DNA of 64,000 nt from Erpobdella octoculata (GCA_963978895.1 OZ022241.1:20387073-20451072), one strand, 5' to 3'. Counted from the stretch's first letter, positions 12,301 through 22,645 are shown. Program-made: numbers and translations. Notes: generated by a model not told the origin, from the sequence alone.

Positions 12301-14506
12301 ATTCGTTGTATTTTGTAAAACAGACTGATACCGATTTCTCGGTTGATAGTTTGAATCCCCATTTAAAAAAGAATGTTTGGATTTCGTTTAATCGAGTCTG
12401 TAAACAGTTTCGCATAGTATGTGGGTCTTTTCCTGAAATCCATATGCTACATCGTCCGCAAATATAGATGTCCGAATTCCATGGATTTCTTGACAAGGGA
12501 TGTCGCTCATCATAACAATGAACAGAAGGGGGCTCAGGACAGAACCCTGTGGGGTACCATTTTCCAACAATACCGAATCTGACAACGTGGATCCCACACG
12601 AACCATGGCCTCTCGATTGTTCAAGAAGCTATGGATCCATTTCAAAATCCTTCCTCTGACACCAAGCTTTTCAAGCTTTAACAAAAGCTCCTCTCGCCAC
12701 ATTAGATCGAAGGCCTTTTCTAAGTCCAGAAAGACCGCCAATGTCCCACCCTTATTCCACATCGAGCGTTTAATATCGTTTTGTAGTCTAAGGATGTGAT
12801 CTGTGCATACTCTTCCTTTTCTAAAGCCTGATTGTTCACGGTTTAAGAGATTATTTTGATCCAAGTAGAACCTTAACCGATTTGCAAGAATTCTTTCAGT
12901 AGCCTTGCACAATGAAGATGTTAGGGAAATGGGTCGATATGAGTTGGTGTCTGCAAAATTTTTTCTCGGTTTTAGTAGCGGAACAATTATGGATTGCTTC
13001 CATAGTTTTGCTACCTCTCCTTTTGACCAAAAAAAATGTATAAGATCCAAGAGCTTATTGAGACCTATCTCGTCAATTTGTCTTAGCATCTCATAGCAGA
13101 GATTGTCTGGACCTGGAGATTTACCGTTTGCACTCTGTATCAGAGCTTCCGTAAATTCTTTTAAGGAAATTTCTGTGTTTAACTCATGTGGGTCGGTTTT
13201 GCAAGAAATACCAGATCTGATGGTAAAGGTAATTTCTCTTTTCAGAGCCTCTTTCCTTTGAATAAATCTTAGGTCAAGATTTTTGTCTGATGAGTTTTTT
13301 GCGATAGCAGTTGCTAACGCATTCGCTTTGTCTTTGTCAGAAAAAACAGTTTTATCTTCACTCAGTTTCAGCGCTGGAACGTTAAAACCTGCATGTGTGT
13401 GGACCATATTTTTCACCGCTTTCCACATGGTAGTCTGACTAGAGTGTGAGTTAAGAGAGCTACAGAATGTTCGCCAATGGTTCTCTTTTGCTGTCCTCAC
13501 TATCTTCTGTGCGAATTGTTTGAATTCTCGATACCGTTCAAAACCAGTCGTAGTATATTTTTTCCGAAGTAAGTATAAGACTTTTTTTCTTGCTTTGATT
13601 GCGCTTTCACATTCGTCATTCCACCATGGTACTGGCCTAAGTCCTGATCGTCTTCCATTTTTGGTTGGTATTGATGCTATGGCTGCTTTTTTCAGACCTT
13701 GCGTTAACATGTTTGTTGCTTCGTCAACATTGTGAAAATTTGGAGTTCATTTAACACTCCTGTTGAAAGCCGTTGGTATTTGTACCAATCGGCTTTCTCC
13801 AGGTTCCATACCTTTCTGTTGTCTACTTCGTAATTGACCTTTTTATTTAGTGTGATCAAAACCGGGTAGTGGTCACTGCCCAAGTTTTCATCTAACACCC
13901 TACACAAGGCTTTTTGAGATAAAGAAGGGGAGCTCATTGCTAAATCTATAGGAGTTGTCCTTCCGCTGGGAGTCAGGTGGGTACCCGATCCGGAAAAAGG
14001 GCAACAAGGCCATACTGATCTAACAATTTCTCAATTAATTTTCCTCTATTATCTGAAATTTCAGCACCGAAAACAACAGAGTATGCATTGAAGTCACCTA
14101 AAACAATTGAGTTGGTATAAATGAATGACTTTTCCAGTGTAGATAGCAGTATTTGATGATTGGCATTTGGTGGAACGTATGCATTGATAATGGTGATGTT
14201 TGATCCCTTTTCAGAAGAAATGGTCACAAGTAGTGACTCATATTCGTTTTGTTCTATGGTTTGCGAGGTGTATGAGATGCCTTCTCGGAGGAGTGTTGCG
14301 ACCCCTCCTCCTTGATGGAAACCTCCATCCAGTCTGACAATATTATAGCCTGAAATAGTAAAGTTATTGCCCTCTTTCAGCCATGTTTCCTGCAGGGCAA
14401 TGATGTCGGGAATTTTTTCCATTTTTCCAAGAAAAATATTTAGTTCGTTGACTCTCGCTCGAATACTCTGACAGATCCACTGTAAAATGGTAAGGTTGTT
14501 GTCCAT
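12301..14506 (-). pseudogene. I/Jockey-like LINE ORF2 (endonuclease and reverse transcriptase), 3'-truncated
   Basis: Apurinic-like endonuclease followed by reverse transcriptase, for target-primed reverse transcription. The start chosen is ATG at 14506, giving MDNNLTILQW. Endonuclease motifs are LQETWL (catalytic Glu), GDFNA and GSDHYPV. The RT has WWNDEC, SYRPISLTSSLCK, VFLDLEKAFDLMW, GTPQGSVLSPLLF and IFADDVA (catalytic Asp pair). Frameshifts lie near 13980, 13738 and 12420. The frame stops making sense at about 12310, where CR1 sequence begins, so the thumb, any RNase H domain and the 3' UTR are missing. It lies downstream of ORF1 in the same orientation, the usual bicistronic layout. Inactive. 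Confidence 0.88.
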
Positions 14507-15107
14507 GTTTGGTTTTTTAAACTGGTTTCTCCCGTTTTCTAGAGGATTCAAATTTTAACATTCGGAAACCTCCATATCTCCAGGGTACGCCTGAAAGCCA
14601 TTGTATTTAAGAATGTTATTGAACATTTTTATAATGGTTTTCATTACAGCTTCCAAGGGCATTTGTGGTATGTCTTTTGTTATTTCCTGAATCTCCTCGA
14701 CAAGCCCCGGTATCGTTGGCATTGGTTCTTCACGTTTTTCTGTCTTTTTTTCATCTTTTGATGCTTTTTTCTCTTCTTCTTTGTTTTTAGTAATAGCCTG
14801 TTTTTCCTTAATATGAGCTTGTGTGACAAGCGTTTTCTTTTCAGAACCGCTCTTTTTGGTGTGTCTTTGGATCTTTGTTCTGGCTTTTTCTGTGCTGTAT
14901 TTTTTTGGTAAAAGGCTTTTTTGTCACAACCTTTTTCAAGGCAGCGGCATAAGAAATACCTTTCTTCGCAACAGCTGAATTGACTTTCATGGAGAATACA
15001 TACTTTGGACAGGCCTTACTTCCTGTGCAATGTCCATTCTTTCTACAGCTTGCGCATACACGAGGGCGTTCTTTTTTATCTTTTTCCTTCTCAGGACACG
15101 ATTTGGT

Positions 15108-15116
15108 GCAAAGCGG
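15108..15116. other. 9-bp target duplication of FB1 (left)
   Basis: GCAAAGCGG, repeated exactly at 15957-15965 on the other side of FB1. Confidence 0.85.
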
Positions 15117-15956
15117 GGGATCATCGCAACTGATCCCAGGACAACTGATCCCAGGACTACTGATCCCAGGACAACTGATCCCGGGACAACTGATCCCACG
15201 GACAACTGATCCCACGGACAACTGATCCCACTGACAACTGATCCCATAGACAACTGATCCCATATCTGCATCATTTTATATTTCACTGTTTCGGCAATCT
15301 ATAAACGGATATTAACATACATAATTTCTGATTTCTGTTTGTATGTACTGTACGAATGTATGTGTATGTATGTATGTATGTATGTATGTATGTATGTATG
15401 TATGTATGTATGAGTATGTTTGGATGCTGTAGTGATGGTCCTAGTCATGGACTCCTAAATAAGCCGATAAGAATTAATGTTGGAATGTCTTCATTAATTC
15501 ATATCTTCGAAAAAACTTCTGAAAGGAGCTAAACTCTATTATTTTTGGATTGGCACTGTTCCATTTTTCATTATGAACTTCACGGCGAAAGGAGTGAAAC
15601 GATGAAAAGTAATACGAACTTGTCAATTTCATTTCGACTGTGTATCGTGCTCTCGTGCGCTTATACTAAATATTATTTCTCCGTTTACTAACTGGAGTAG
15701 CCTGTATCATTATCACCACCACCGTTGTAGTATGCAGCCAGCCATCGTAAGCTGGCTACGTAAGCATCATCACCACCACCATTGTCGTCAAAACATGAGT
15801 TGCTTATGTCTATGGGATCAGTTGTCTATGGGATCAGTTGTCCGTGGGATCAGTTGTACTGGGATCAGTTGTCTTGGGATCAGTTGTCCTGGGATCAGTT
15901 GTACTGGGATCAGTTGTACTGGGATCAGTTGTCCTGGGATCAGTAGGCACTAACCC
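15117..15956. mobile_element. FB1: foldback-like element inserted in LINE ORF1
   Basis: An 840-bp element flanked by GCAAAGCGG duplications. The left arm (about 15117-15261) and right arm (about 15809-15956) are inverted and each is a tandem array of ACTGATCCCAGGACA-type 15-bp units (about eight to ten per arm). The outer edges read inward GGGATCATCGCA on the left and GGGTTAGTGCCT on the right, then both continue ACTGATCCC. The middle has a (TATG)n tract (15357-15415) and CAC/CAT-rich sequence but no ORF of note. A 9-bp duplication and tandem-repeat arms are the hallmarks of Foldback/MULE-type transposons. Non-autonomous. Confidence 0.85.
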
Positions 15957-15965
15957 GCAAAGCGG
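15957..15965. other. 9-bp target duplication of FB1 (right)
   Basis: GCAAAGCGG, identical to 15108-15116. Confidence 0.85.
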
Positions 15966-16603
15966 ACATTTAATTGCATTTCTGCAATCCTTTGCTTTGT
16001 GACCAAAACCGTTGCATTTGAAACAACGAAATGGTTCTTGTACATAGGAGCGTGTACGAAAAACTAAGTAGGCGAATCTAACTCTTTCCGGTGCTTTGCC
16101 TTTGGGGTATGTAAGGATTACAGCCATTGTTGTGCTTACTACTCCTTTTATCTTTTTTGTAATTCGATACGCAGTTGTACTCCCGGTCGATGTCTTGATG
16201 TCTTCGGTTGTCAGTTCCAGGGGAACCCCTGTAATGACATCCTTTGAAACAGGTTCGGGTCTTGTCTTGAATGTCTTAACTGGGTAGTTTTCTACTTAGG
16301 ACAAAGAGAAGACATTTTTTTTCTTTTGCCGAAAGGACAAGCACACCTAACCTTGACCCTCGGGCTTTTATTTCTACTTTTCGACCCAATAAAGTGTCAA
16401 AGAATTTTTGCACTTTAAATGGGTCGACATGTTTTTTGGCCTCAATGTTTTGAATCTGAATCATGGCTGCTTCAGACGTTTGTGGAATTTCTGTACGTGG
16501 AAATTGTTCAGCAATTCCATGAAAGCGTTTATTTGCTGGTTCACTTTGTTGCTCCGTGATTTCTCCGCTTTTTTCCCACTGTCTCCCAAACTTTTCCATC
16601 ATG

Positions 16604-17095
16604 TTTTTGGTTTTTTAACACAACAGTTGTCACAGTCTTCCCTGCTAGAATGACGTGAACACCAGGAAGAAAAGACAACTCTGAACGACAACAAAAAAAC
16701 TTTATTAAAGCGCAGTTAACAAAAATCAAATACAAAACACGCAGGACTTCGCCTGATACTAAATAGCTAGCTCTCCCTGGCGGGGTTCAAAGTGCTATAT
16801 ATGTAGCCTCAGAAAACGCGCAAAAACGTCTGAGAATTAATGTCAAGGTTCCTGTCTAGACGGAGAGTCTAGACAGGTCGACGGGTGCAAGATACATTTG
16901 TCAGGAGGTCCGGTAGAGTGACCCCTGACAACAGTATTTGTTCTTTCTTCCATCGGTTCTTCGCTCTTTGAGTTGGAAGTTATTTTCTGCATAGAAGTTG
17001 CCATTTGAAATTACTCCTGTTTATTTGTATTTGAATAATACTGTGCTGTCGTTAATCGAACGTGTATTGTTGATCTTTTTTTATGGCTTTTTTTA
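16604..17095. other. Probable LINE 5' region, unassigned
   Basis: Lies upstream of the minus-strand ORF1 and is probably its 5' UTR, though I cannot fix the element's start. It contains a perfect 11-bp hairpin, CCTGTCTAGAC / GTCTAGACAGG (16851-16861 and 16867-16877). No coding sequence is recognisable. Confidence 0.4.
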
Positions 17096-17097
<2 letters not shown>

Positions 17098-17136
<39 letters not shown>

Positions 17137-17316
17137 GAATGTTTGTATGTAAATATGTATGTATGTATGTATGTATGTCCTTTATGCATTGCTACACCAT
17201 TCATCCGATCGTAATGAAATTTTCACACAACCTTGAGAGTCAAGGTAAATCAAATATAGAGAAAAAAAATTTGAATTCCGTCACAAAATGAGCAGAGCGT
17301 GTGATCGAGCGGGAAC
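17098..17316 (+). repeat. (TA)n plus D-family element
   Basis: TA tract, AAATGAATGTTTGTATGT, the TCCGATCGTAATGAAATTTT core and a shortened GAGCAGAGCGTGTGATCGAG end. Confidence 0.72.
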
Positions 17317-17327
17317 TATAAATCTAT

Positions 17328-17610
17328 ATATATAAAAATGAATGTTTGTATATATGTATGTATGTATGTATATAGGTATGTTATTTATGCATTGCAACAC
17401 CATTCATCCGATCGTAATGAAATTTTCACACAACCTTGAGAGTCAATATATATATGCATATATATGCATACATACATACATACATACATACATACATACA
17501 TACATACATACATACATACATACATACATACATACATACATACATACATACATACATACATACATACATACATACATACATTCATACATACATACATACA
17601 TACATACATA
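17328..17610 (+). repeat. Truncated D-family element running into (CATA)n
   Basis: The D start and core end at CTTGAGAGTCAA. About 150 bp of CATA repeat follows and reaches directly into a LINE relic. Confidence 0.75.
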
Positions 17611-17611
17611 C

Positions 17612-17790
17612 TTTTAACGGTGGTATTGATGATGGACTGGATCCGGGAGAGATGCTTTTTTGGCAAACCAGTGAGAGTGGAATTGCCATAATCAATCCTG
17701 GCATGATGAGGGCGGTCACAAAAGTTTTTCTACCAACAGCCGTCAGGGTGCCACTCACACTTCGACCGAAATTCGTGCCGCGATCGACTG
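17612..17790 (-). pseudogene. CR1-like reverse transcriptase fragment
   Basis: Minus strand, two frames joined by a frameshift: FVTALIMPG, then DYGNSTLTGLPKKHLSRIQS and IINTTVK. This matches the LVxxRLDYxNxLLxGLP...LxxIQxVxNxxA region just after the palm of CR1/Jockey RTs. Both ends are truncated and the 3' side runs into microsatellite. Confidence 0.6.
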
Positions 17791-18600
17791 GTAGATCGCG
17801 ATCACCGGGTTGGGCATACATAAATAAAATGAACCAAGAGCTTGAAAAATCAGGTTTATTTAACTTGTATTTAATTGCAAATTTTGAAGGTTTTTTGGTT
17901 AATGTTAAAAAGTAGTTTACTACTAGTTAACTACTAGGCAGTAGTTAAGAGGTAGTTAATAACTACTGCTGTTAAAAGTAGTTAGGAAATAGTTACTAAC
18001 TACATTTTTATGAGTAGTTAAATATAATAGTTAATTACTTTTAAAGTAGTTTAAACCCATCACTGCTAATGGGTTTGATATTGGCCGATAAGAATAAATT
18101 TCGTTCTGGTCGAGCCCCGTTTTAGACTATTGTACGTTTTACGAACACACCTATTCTTGGCGTTGCATAAAATTAAGATGTAATTTTTTTCCTGTTAAAA
18201 GTTTTTTTTTATGTCAAGAAAGCTTCAATACACTGTAAACAATTTTTAAATAATTTTTTTATTTGTATTAAGTAGTTTAATCTGGGTTAGAATGTGAGAA
18301 TTTTTAAGGTTTTCGACCGATATTACTTTAAAAATGTATTATGCTAATTTCATGGAAGTTATCCTAACAAAAGTTTGAAATATCGAAAGAGAATGTACTC
18401 AAAAATAAACAACAACGTTAATTAAATTTAATTGTGCTTACACTAACCCACAATCTGAACATGTATAATTCATGCTCGTTTTCCGATCGTTGGTCATATA
18501 TAGAGTACTTTATGCGAACGAGTCGAAACTAGTTTATTCAGGTTATAGTTGTGCAGTAGTTGAATTGGTGAGTGTTTTTTGCAAATGAAGAATGAAATGT
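17791..18600. other. AT-rich stretch with TAGTTA-rich segment
   Basis: 17915-18055 is rich in AGTAGTTA-type words in both orientations (degenerate low-complexity repeat). The rest has no ORF or terminal repeat I can recognise. Confidence 0.5.
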
Positions 18601-18629
18601 TTGTAAAGTTTAAAATGAAAGGCGTCAAA

Positions 18630-18900
18630 CAGAACGTTTTTTCACGTTGAAAGAAGCTATGGAACTAATTCTTGATGATGATAGCATTGAGGTTGACATA
18701 CTTGTCATTCTTCCGCCCGGCGCATCATATCACGTGACTGATGAATAAGCATATGAAGAAGGAAATGTTATTCTTTGTAATGTATCCGGGAAGGTAGAAG
18801 TTGATTATACTAATGATGAGATGGGATTAGACTGTGTCGGTTCTTTGGGTGAAGAAATGTAGGTAGCAAATAAGGTCAGTTCAATGCCGCGCAACCAAAA
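18630..18900 (+). pseudogene. Possible piggyBac-type transposase N-terminal relic
   Basis: The plus-strand frame contains LKEAMELILDDDSIEVDI, then VILPPGASYHVTDE, an in-frame stop, and an acidic stretch. This resembles the N-terminal acidic region of piggyBac-derived (PGBD-like) proteins (...ALELIxxDDxxxDIxIxPPExxxxTDEDS...). No DDD catalytic core is present. The similarity is from memory and short. A TTAA-flanked MITE lies 600 bp downstream. Confidence 0.4.
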
Positions 18901-19328
18901 CGCCAAAAACGATTGAAATGCACTTGGACCCAAAAGAGTCATTTGAATAGCCACTTTTAAAACAGTCTATAACGGTATGGTTTTTTGCCGGTACCGGTAC
19001 CGGTATTTCTGGCCAAAAACCGGTACTACCGGTACCGATACCGATATAATATCGAAAGCCTGAAAATGGCTAGAAATACTCGCAACATCTCTGAGTGTTA
19101 CTGTCCGCGGTCGGTTAGTGCTATGCTATTGCTAAGAACCGTTGTCGTAATTGAAGTGTAGCAAACAATGGGCATACAGGGGCTGCTTGTCGGAATTCGA
19201 GAAGAGCATCACGTGTGAAAGTAGTTCGTTGACTCATGGCCTGACAACTCGTGTGTGCATTGCTCATGAATAATTGAGTAGTAGTCAAGTCAAGCGGCAA
19301 TGGAACTCAATTTCACAATATTAAAAAA
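18901..19328. repeat. Segment with GGTACCGGTACC-rich palindromic block
   Basis: 18975-19055 carries repeated CCGGTACCGGTA words in inverted arrangement, a motif often found near ends of non-autonomous DNA elements. I cannot delimit an element. Confidence 0.4.
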
Positions 19329-19492
19329 ACGCAAAATTGCTCGTAAAGACAACTGTGACTAGATACAGTGAGTTTAATCAGTAAGACGTGCCAGTTTAAA
19401 GTCATTTTGAACGTCGTAAAAAAACGCCGTAAGCAATAGCGTATTTGTATCCATGGTGATAATTTAAATTTTTAAACGACGCTAAAACACTA
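19329..19492 (+). repeat. LINE 5' UTR monomer, copy 1
   Basis: Block from AACGCAAAATTGCTCGTAAA to TTTAAATTTTTAAACGACG. It is repeated at 20264-20420 just upstream of LINE ORF1. Tandem 5' UTR units carry promoters in several LINE families, which would explain the position. Confidence 0.6.
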
Positions 19493-19496
19493 TTAA

Positions 19497-20259
19497 CCCA
19501 TTAGTGCCTAGCGTCCCAAAAAGTGGTACATCTCTTTAAATAATTGTAATTTTTAAAATGGTGGTTATATTAATTAAAAAAATGGCTCATTTTGTTAGGT
19601 TGGTTTATATCTAAATGTATTCGTAGTCTTTGACATTTAAAAATAGTCTTTTGGAAATTTATTTGCTGTTGTTTTCGCGTGTTCGTAAAATTTGCTTTTT
19701 CGAAATGGACTCTCATTCAAGGTAAGATTGCTAAATTAATATTATTATTTTTTTAAATATGATTATGTAATTTTGTTTATTTCTATGTAAAAAAGAAATC
19801 GGTATTTTTTGTTTTTTTTCTAAATGTACGGTTTTAGCAAATTTCACTACTTACTAGCGTCCCATTTTTTGGGACGCTAGGCACGAGAGGGGGGTGTTCG
19901 AAACTTGTATTTTTTCATGTTTTATGTGTATTATTGCTTGTAAACGTCAGTAATTAACTGAAAAAATAACCATTTTTATTTATTTTTGACTTATTATATA
20001 CTAATATTTTGTTATTAAAAATATCAATTGTTTACTTTTGCGTTTTGCAGCAAATAATGCCATCACAGTACAATTCAGCTAATGAAAGGACACCTACCCT
20101 CCCGTGCCTAGCGTCCCAAAAATGGGACGTTTTTTCAAAATAAAAAAAATAAAAACTGTGCATTATTTTTAATTTTAAATTTCAGATATCTTATTTTGAG
20201 CACTAAACCAGCATAATATCAAAAAATTAGAAATATCTAAGATCTCAGGCACTAATGGG
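19497..20259. mobile_element. piggyBac-type MITE with TTAA target sites
   Basis: TTAA (19493-19496), then CCCATTAGTGCCTAGCG at the left end and GGCACTAATGGG at the right end, followed by TTAA (20260-20263). Canonical terminal inverted repeats beginning CCC and a duplicated TTAA fit piggyBac. Inside are further copies of GTGCCTAGCGTCCCAAAAA in both orientations (near 19857-19885 and 20103-20130), probable subterminal repeats. No transposase. It separates the two LINE 5' UTR monomers. Confidence 0.85.
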
Positions 20260-20263
20260 TTAA

Positions 20264-20420
20264 AACGCAAAGTTGTCCGCAAAAACAACTGTCATTCGAT
20301 GCATTAAGTTTATTTCGGTTAAATCATGCTAGTTTAAAGTCATTTTGAACGTCGCAAAAAACGCCGTAAGCAATAGCGTATTTGTATCCATGGTGATAAT
20401 TTAAATTTTTAAACGACGAA
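20264..20420 (+). repeat. LINE 5' UTR monomer, copy 2
   Basis: Directly repeats 19329-19492 (shared TTTAAAGTCATTTTGAACGT and GTATTTGTATCCATGGTGAT). It ends 30 bp before the ORF1 ATG, so it probably holds the promoter or leader. Confidence 0.65.
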
Positions 20421-20450
20421 ACACGCGAGTACGAACTTTTTTGCTTCGCG

Positions 20451-21191
20451 ATGTCTCGCAAGACATTAAAATCAGAAAATATCATGTTGGAAGAACAAAC
20501 CTTGGAGTCTTTGGCTGAAAAGTTGAAGGACAAATTGTTGCCAACTCTTATAGTAGTACTCAGGGAATTCATTAACGAGGCGATAATGAGGAATGTAACC
20601 GAGGCAGTTAAAACTGAACTCAAACCATACGTCAAAGAATTGAATAGAGTTAGTGAAGAGAACAAGTTTTTGAGGCTCAGAGTTAAGCAGTTGGAGGCCC
20701 AGTCAAGAGCAAATAACCTTGTAATTCATGGTTTGCCGGAGTCAACCTATGCAGAGGCCTCAACAAATGCTGAGACGGATAATACTCAAAAAGCTCCTAC
20801 ACGAAGAGATACAATTCAATGTATCTTGAAATGCTGCAACTCAAAACTCGGTGTAGCCGTCTCTGAAAATGATATCTCCGCCGGATTTAGAATACCAGGC
20901 ATCAAAAATGCGCCCCGTCCAATTGTTGTTACCTTTACTTCGAAGTCCATTAGAGACAAGGTTTACATTTCAAGAAAATTACTACGCAAACAGGATGGTG
21001 GCCCCAGGATCTACATCAATGAACACTTGACAAAGGGAAGCTCAGGTTTTTTTGCAAAGGGAAGAGCCTTGCTCAGAAAGGGAAAGATAGCCTCTGTCTG
21101 GACCCTGAATGGTAATGTCTATGTCAAGAGGATTGAATCTGACAGACCATCGAGGATATCTTCGATGGAGGATTTACAGAAATATCAGTAA
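20451..21191 (+). CDS. LINE ORF1 (coiled-coil nucleic-acid-binding protein)
   Basis: 246 residues from ATG at 20451 to TAA at 21189-21191, uninterrupted. Residues about 55-85 have leucine/charged heptads (VSEENKFLRLRVKQLEAQSR, a coiled coil). The RANNLVIHGLPE motif follows, then an RRM-like region with AGFRIPG, PRPIVVTF, KVYISRKLLR and YINEHLT. This is the layout of ORF1 proteins in CR1/L2-group LINEs, which bind element RNA. The ORF2 ATG follows after one base (21193), so translation is probably coupled. It is intact although ORF2 is broken by FB2. Confidence 0.82.
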   Translation: MSRKTLKSENIMLEEQTLESLAEKLKDKLLPTLIVVLREFINEAIMRNVTEAVKTELKPYVKELNRVSEENKFLRLRVKQLEAQSRANNLVIHGLPESTYAEASTNAETDNTQKAPTRRDTIQCILKCCNSKLGVAVSENDISAGFRIPGIKNAPRPIVVTFTSKSIRDKVYISRKLLRKQDGGPRIYINEHLTKGSSGFFAKGRALLRKGKIASVWTLNGNVYVKRIESDRPSRISSMEDLQKYQ

Positions 21192-21804
21192 GATGGCTAC
21201 CAATATAGAAGATATTAGTTTTGGTTCTTTGGACGATAGAAATTTTTTTTTGTTTGATGCTCACCATGATCCTGATGTAAATTTATTTGTCTCATCTTAT
21301 ATAGACTCAGATAAATATGTGACGCCTCAGGAACTAAACAATCTAACTCGCAGTTTTCGAAGTGACGATCTTTCTCTTCTTCACATCAATTGTAGAAGCC
21401 TTCTGAATAAAATTAATGATCTGACTATTTTGCAACACAATAGTAAAGCAAAGATCCTGGCAGTAACTGAAACTTGGCTGGACGAGAAAAAACTGGATAG
21501 TATCTCAATGCCTGGTTTCAAGTTCTTATCTAAGCATCGTATTGGTAAAAAGGGTGGTGGTGTTGGTTTTTTTGTCGACTCCAGGATACAACTTACAATC
21601 ATAGATGATCAATTTCATGCCTTAAATATTACATCTTTTGAGTTTTACTTCATATCTATTATAGTCGAAAAATTTAAGAATATTATCTTGGGAGTCATCT
21701 ATCGCCCACCAAATTCTAATCTAAATGTTTTCAATGAAGAAATTCACAATCTGTTGAATCGACTTATTCTGCAAGATAGAAATAGAACTGTGTTTCTAAT
21801 GGGT

Positions 21805-21813
21805 GATTTCAAT
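21805..21813. other. 9-bp target duplication of FB2 (left)
   Basis: GATTTCAAT, repeated exactly at 22637-22645. Confidence 0.88.
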
Positions 21814-22636
21814 GAATGTAGGACATTTCCCCCCCCCCCCGGACATTTCACCCCCCCGACAGACCCTAGGACATTTCCCCCCCCCGGACATTTCCCCCCC
21901 CCCCCCGGACATTTCCCCCCCCCCCAAGGTAGGACATTTCCCCCCCCTGTGGTTATGTAGTAGTATGAATTTGTGGTTTTGCAAGAGTGTGTTCTTGCAT
22001 GGCATAAATATGTGTGTGCGTGAATTGTGTACATTCCCCTCCGGACATTCCCCCGCCATGAGTATGATAATTCTCACCCCACGAGATAGGACAAGGCAGA
22101 GTTGAATTTCACAAGTTTTTCTAAGAAACACAAACCCTAACCCTAACCCTAGGGTTTCTAAGAGTGTTTCTAAGAAACACAAACCCTAACCCTAACCTAA
22201 CCCTAACCCTAACCCTAACCCTAACCCAAACATTGCACTGAACTATTTAGGGGATAAATAACCCTAACCCTAACCCTAACCCTAGCCCTAACCTTAACCC
22301 TAACCCAAACATTGCACTGAACTATTTAGGGGATAAATAACCCTAACCCTAGCCCTAACCCTAACCCTAACCCAAACATTGCACTGAACTATTTAGGGGA
22401 TAAATAACCCTAACCCTAACCCTAGCCCTAACCCTAACCCTAACCCAAACATTGCACTGAACTATTGGGGATAAATAAAAAATAATAAATGAAAAATAAA
22501 AGTATATTCTCTCTCCGGGGGGGGGAATGTCCTACCCGGGGGGGGGGGGAAACGTCCGGGGGGGGGGGAAATGTCCGGGGGGGGGAATGTCCGGGGGGGG
22601 GGGGAAATGTCCGGGGGGGGGAAATGTCCGATTACC
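21814..22636. mobile_element. FB2: foldback-like element carrying telomeric repeats
   Basis: An 823-bp element between GATTTCAAT duplications, inside a LINE endonuclease. Left arm (21814-21950) and right arm (about 22515-22636) are inverted arrays of GGACATTTCCCCCCCCC-type units, about five or six per arm. The outer edges read inward GAATGTA and GGTAATC, then GGACATTTCC. The interior includes CCCTAA telomeric arrays with four copies of a unit containing CAAACATTGCACTGAACTAT. There is no transposase. The arm structure and 9-bp duplication match FB1, FB3 and FB4. Confidence 0.86.
22131..22455. repeat. Interstitial telomeric repeats (CCCTAA)n with spacer units
   Basis: Runs of CCCTAA (telomeric TTAGGG on the other strand) alternate with a roughly 40-bp non-telomeric spacer (CAAACATTGCACTGAACTAT, then TTAGGGGATAAATA), about four spacer copies. 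One short inverted GGGTTT segment lies near 22150. The whole array is inside FB2, not at a chromosome end. Confidence 0.92.
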
Positions 22637-22645
22637 GATTTCAAT
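22637..22645. other. 9-bp target duplication of FB2 (right)
   Basis: GATTTCAAT, identical to 21805-21813. The LINE frame continues directly from it. Confidence 0.88.

Larger units (their letters stand above)
14555..16602 (-). pseudogene. I/Jockey-like LINE ORF1 (gag-like zinc-knuckle protein), split by a foldback element
   Basis: RNA-binding gag-like protein. The likely start is near 16602 (MMEKFGRQ). The central part (AFRTRSYVQEPF region) leads to a CCHC knuckle CFKCNGFGHKAKDC, a second Cys cluster CPLC, and a third cluster CASCRKNGH. A Lys/Glu-rich tail ends EVSEC with stop at 14555-14557, about 50 bp before the ORF2 ATG. There is a frameshift near 16280. Between the second and third clusters the frame is interrupted by the 840-bp element at 15117-15956. 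Taking that out with one copy of the 9-bp duplication puts CPLC directly in frame with TKSCPE. Confidence 0.82.

Noticed and set aside
15117..15261. CRISPR array (regularly spaced short repeats)
   Set aside because: Units are contiguous 15-mers without spacers, an inverted array lies 550 bp away, and the context is eukaryotic LINE DNA. The same applies to 49456-49650 and 50655-50880.
22131..22455. True chromosome end or ancient chromosome fusion
   Set aside because: The CCCTAA array is short, interrupted by regular spacers and lies inside FB2, which has a clean 9-bp target duplication in a LINE.
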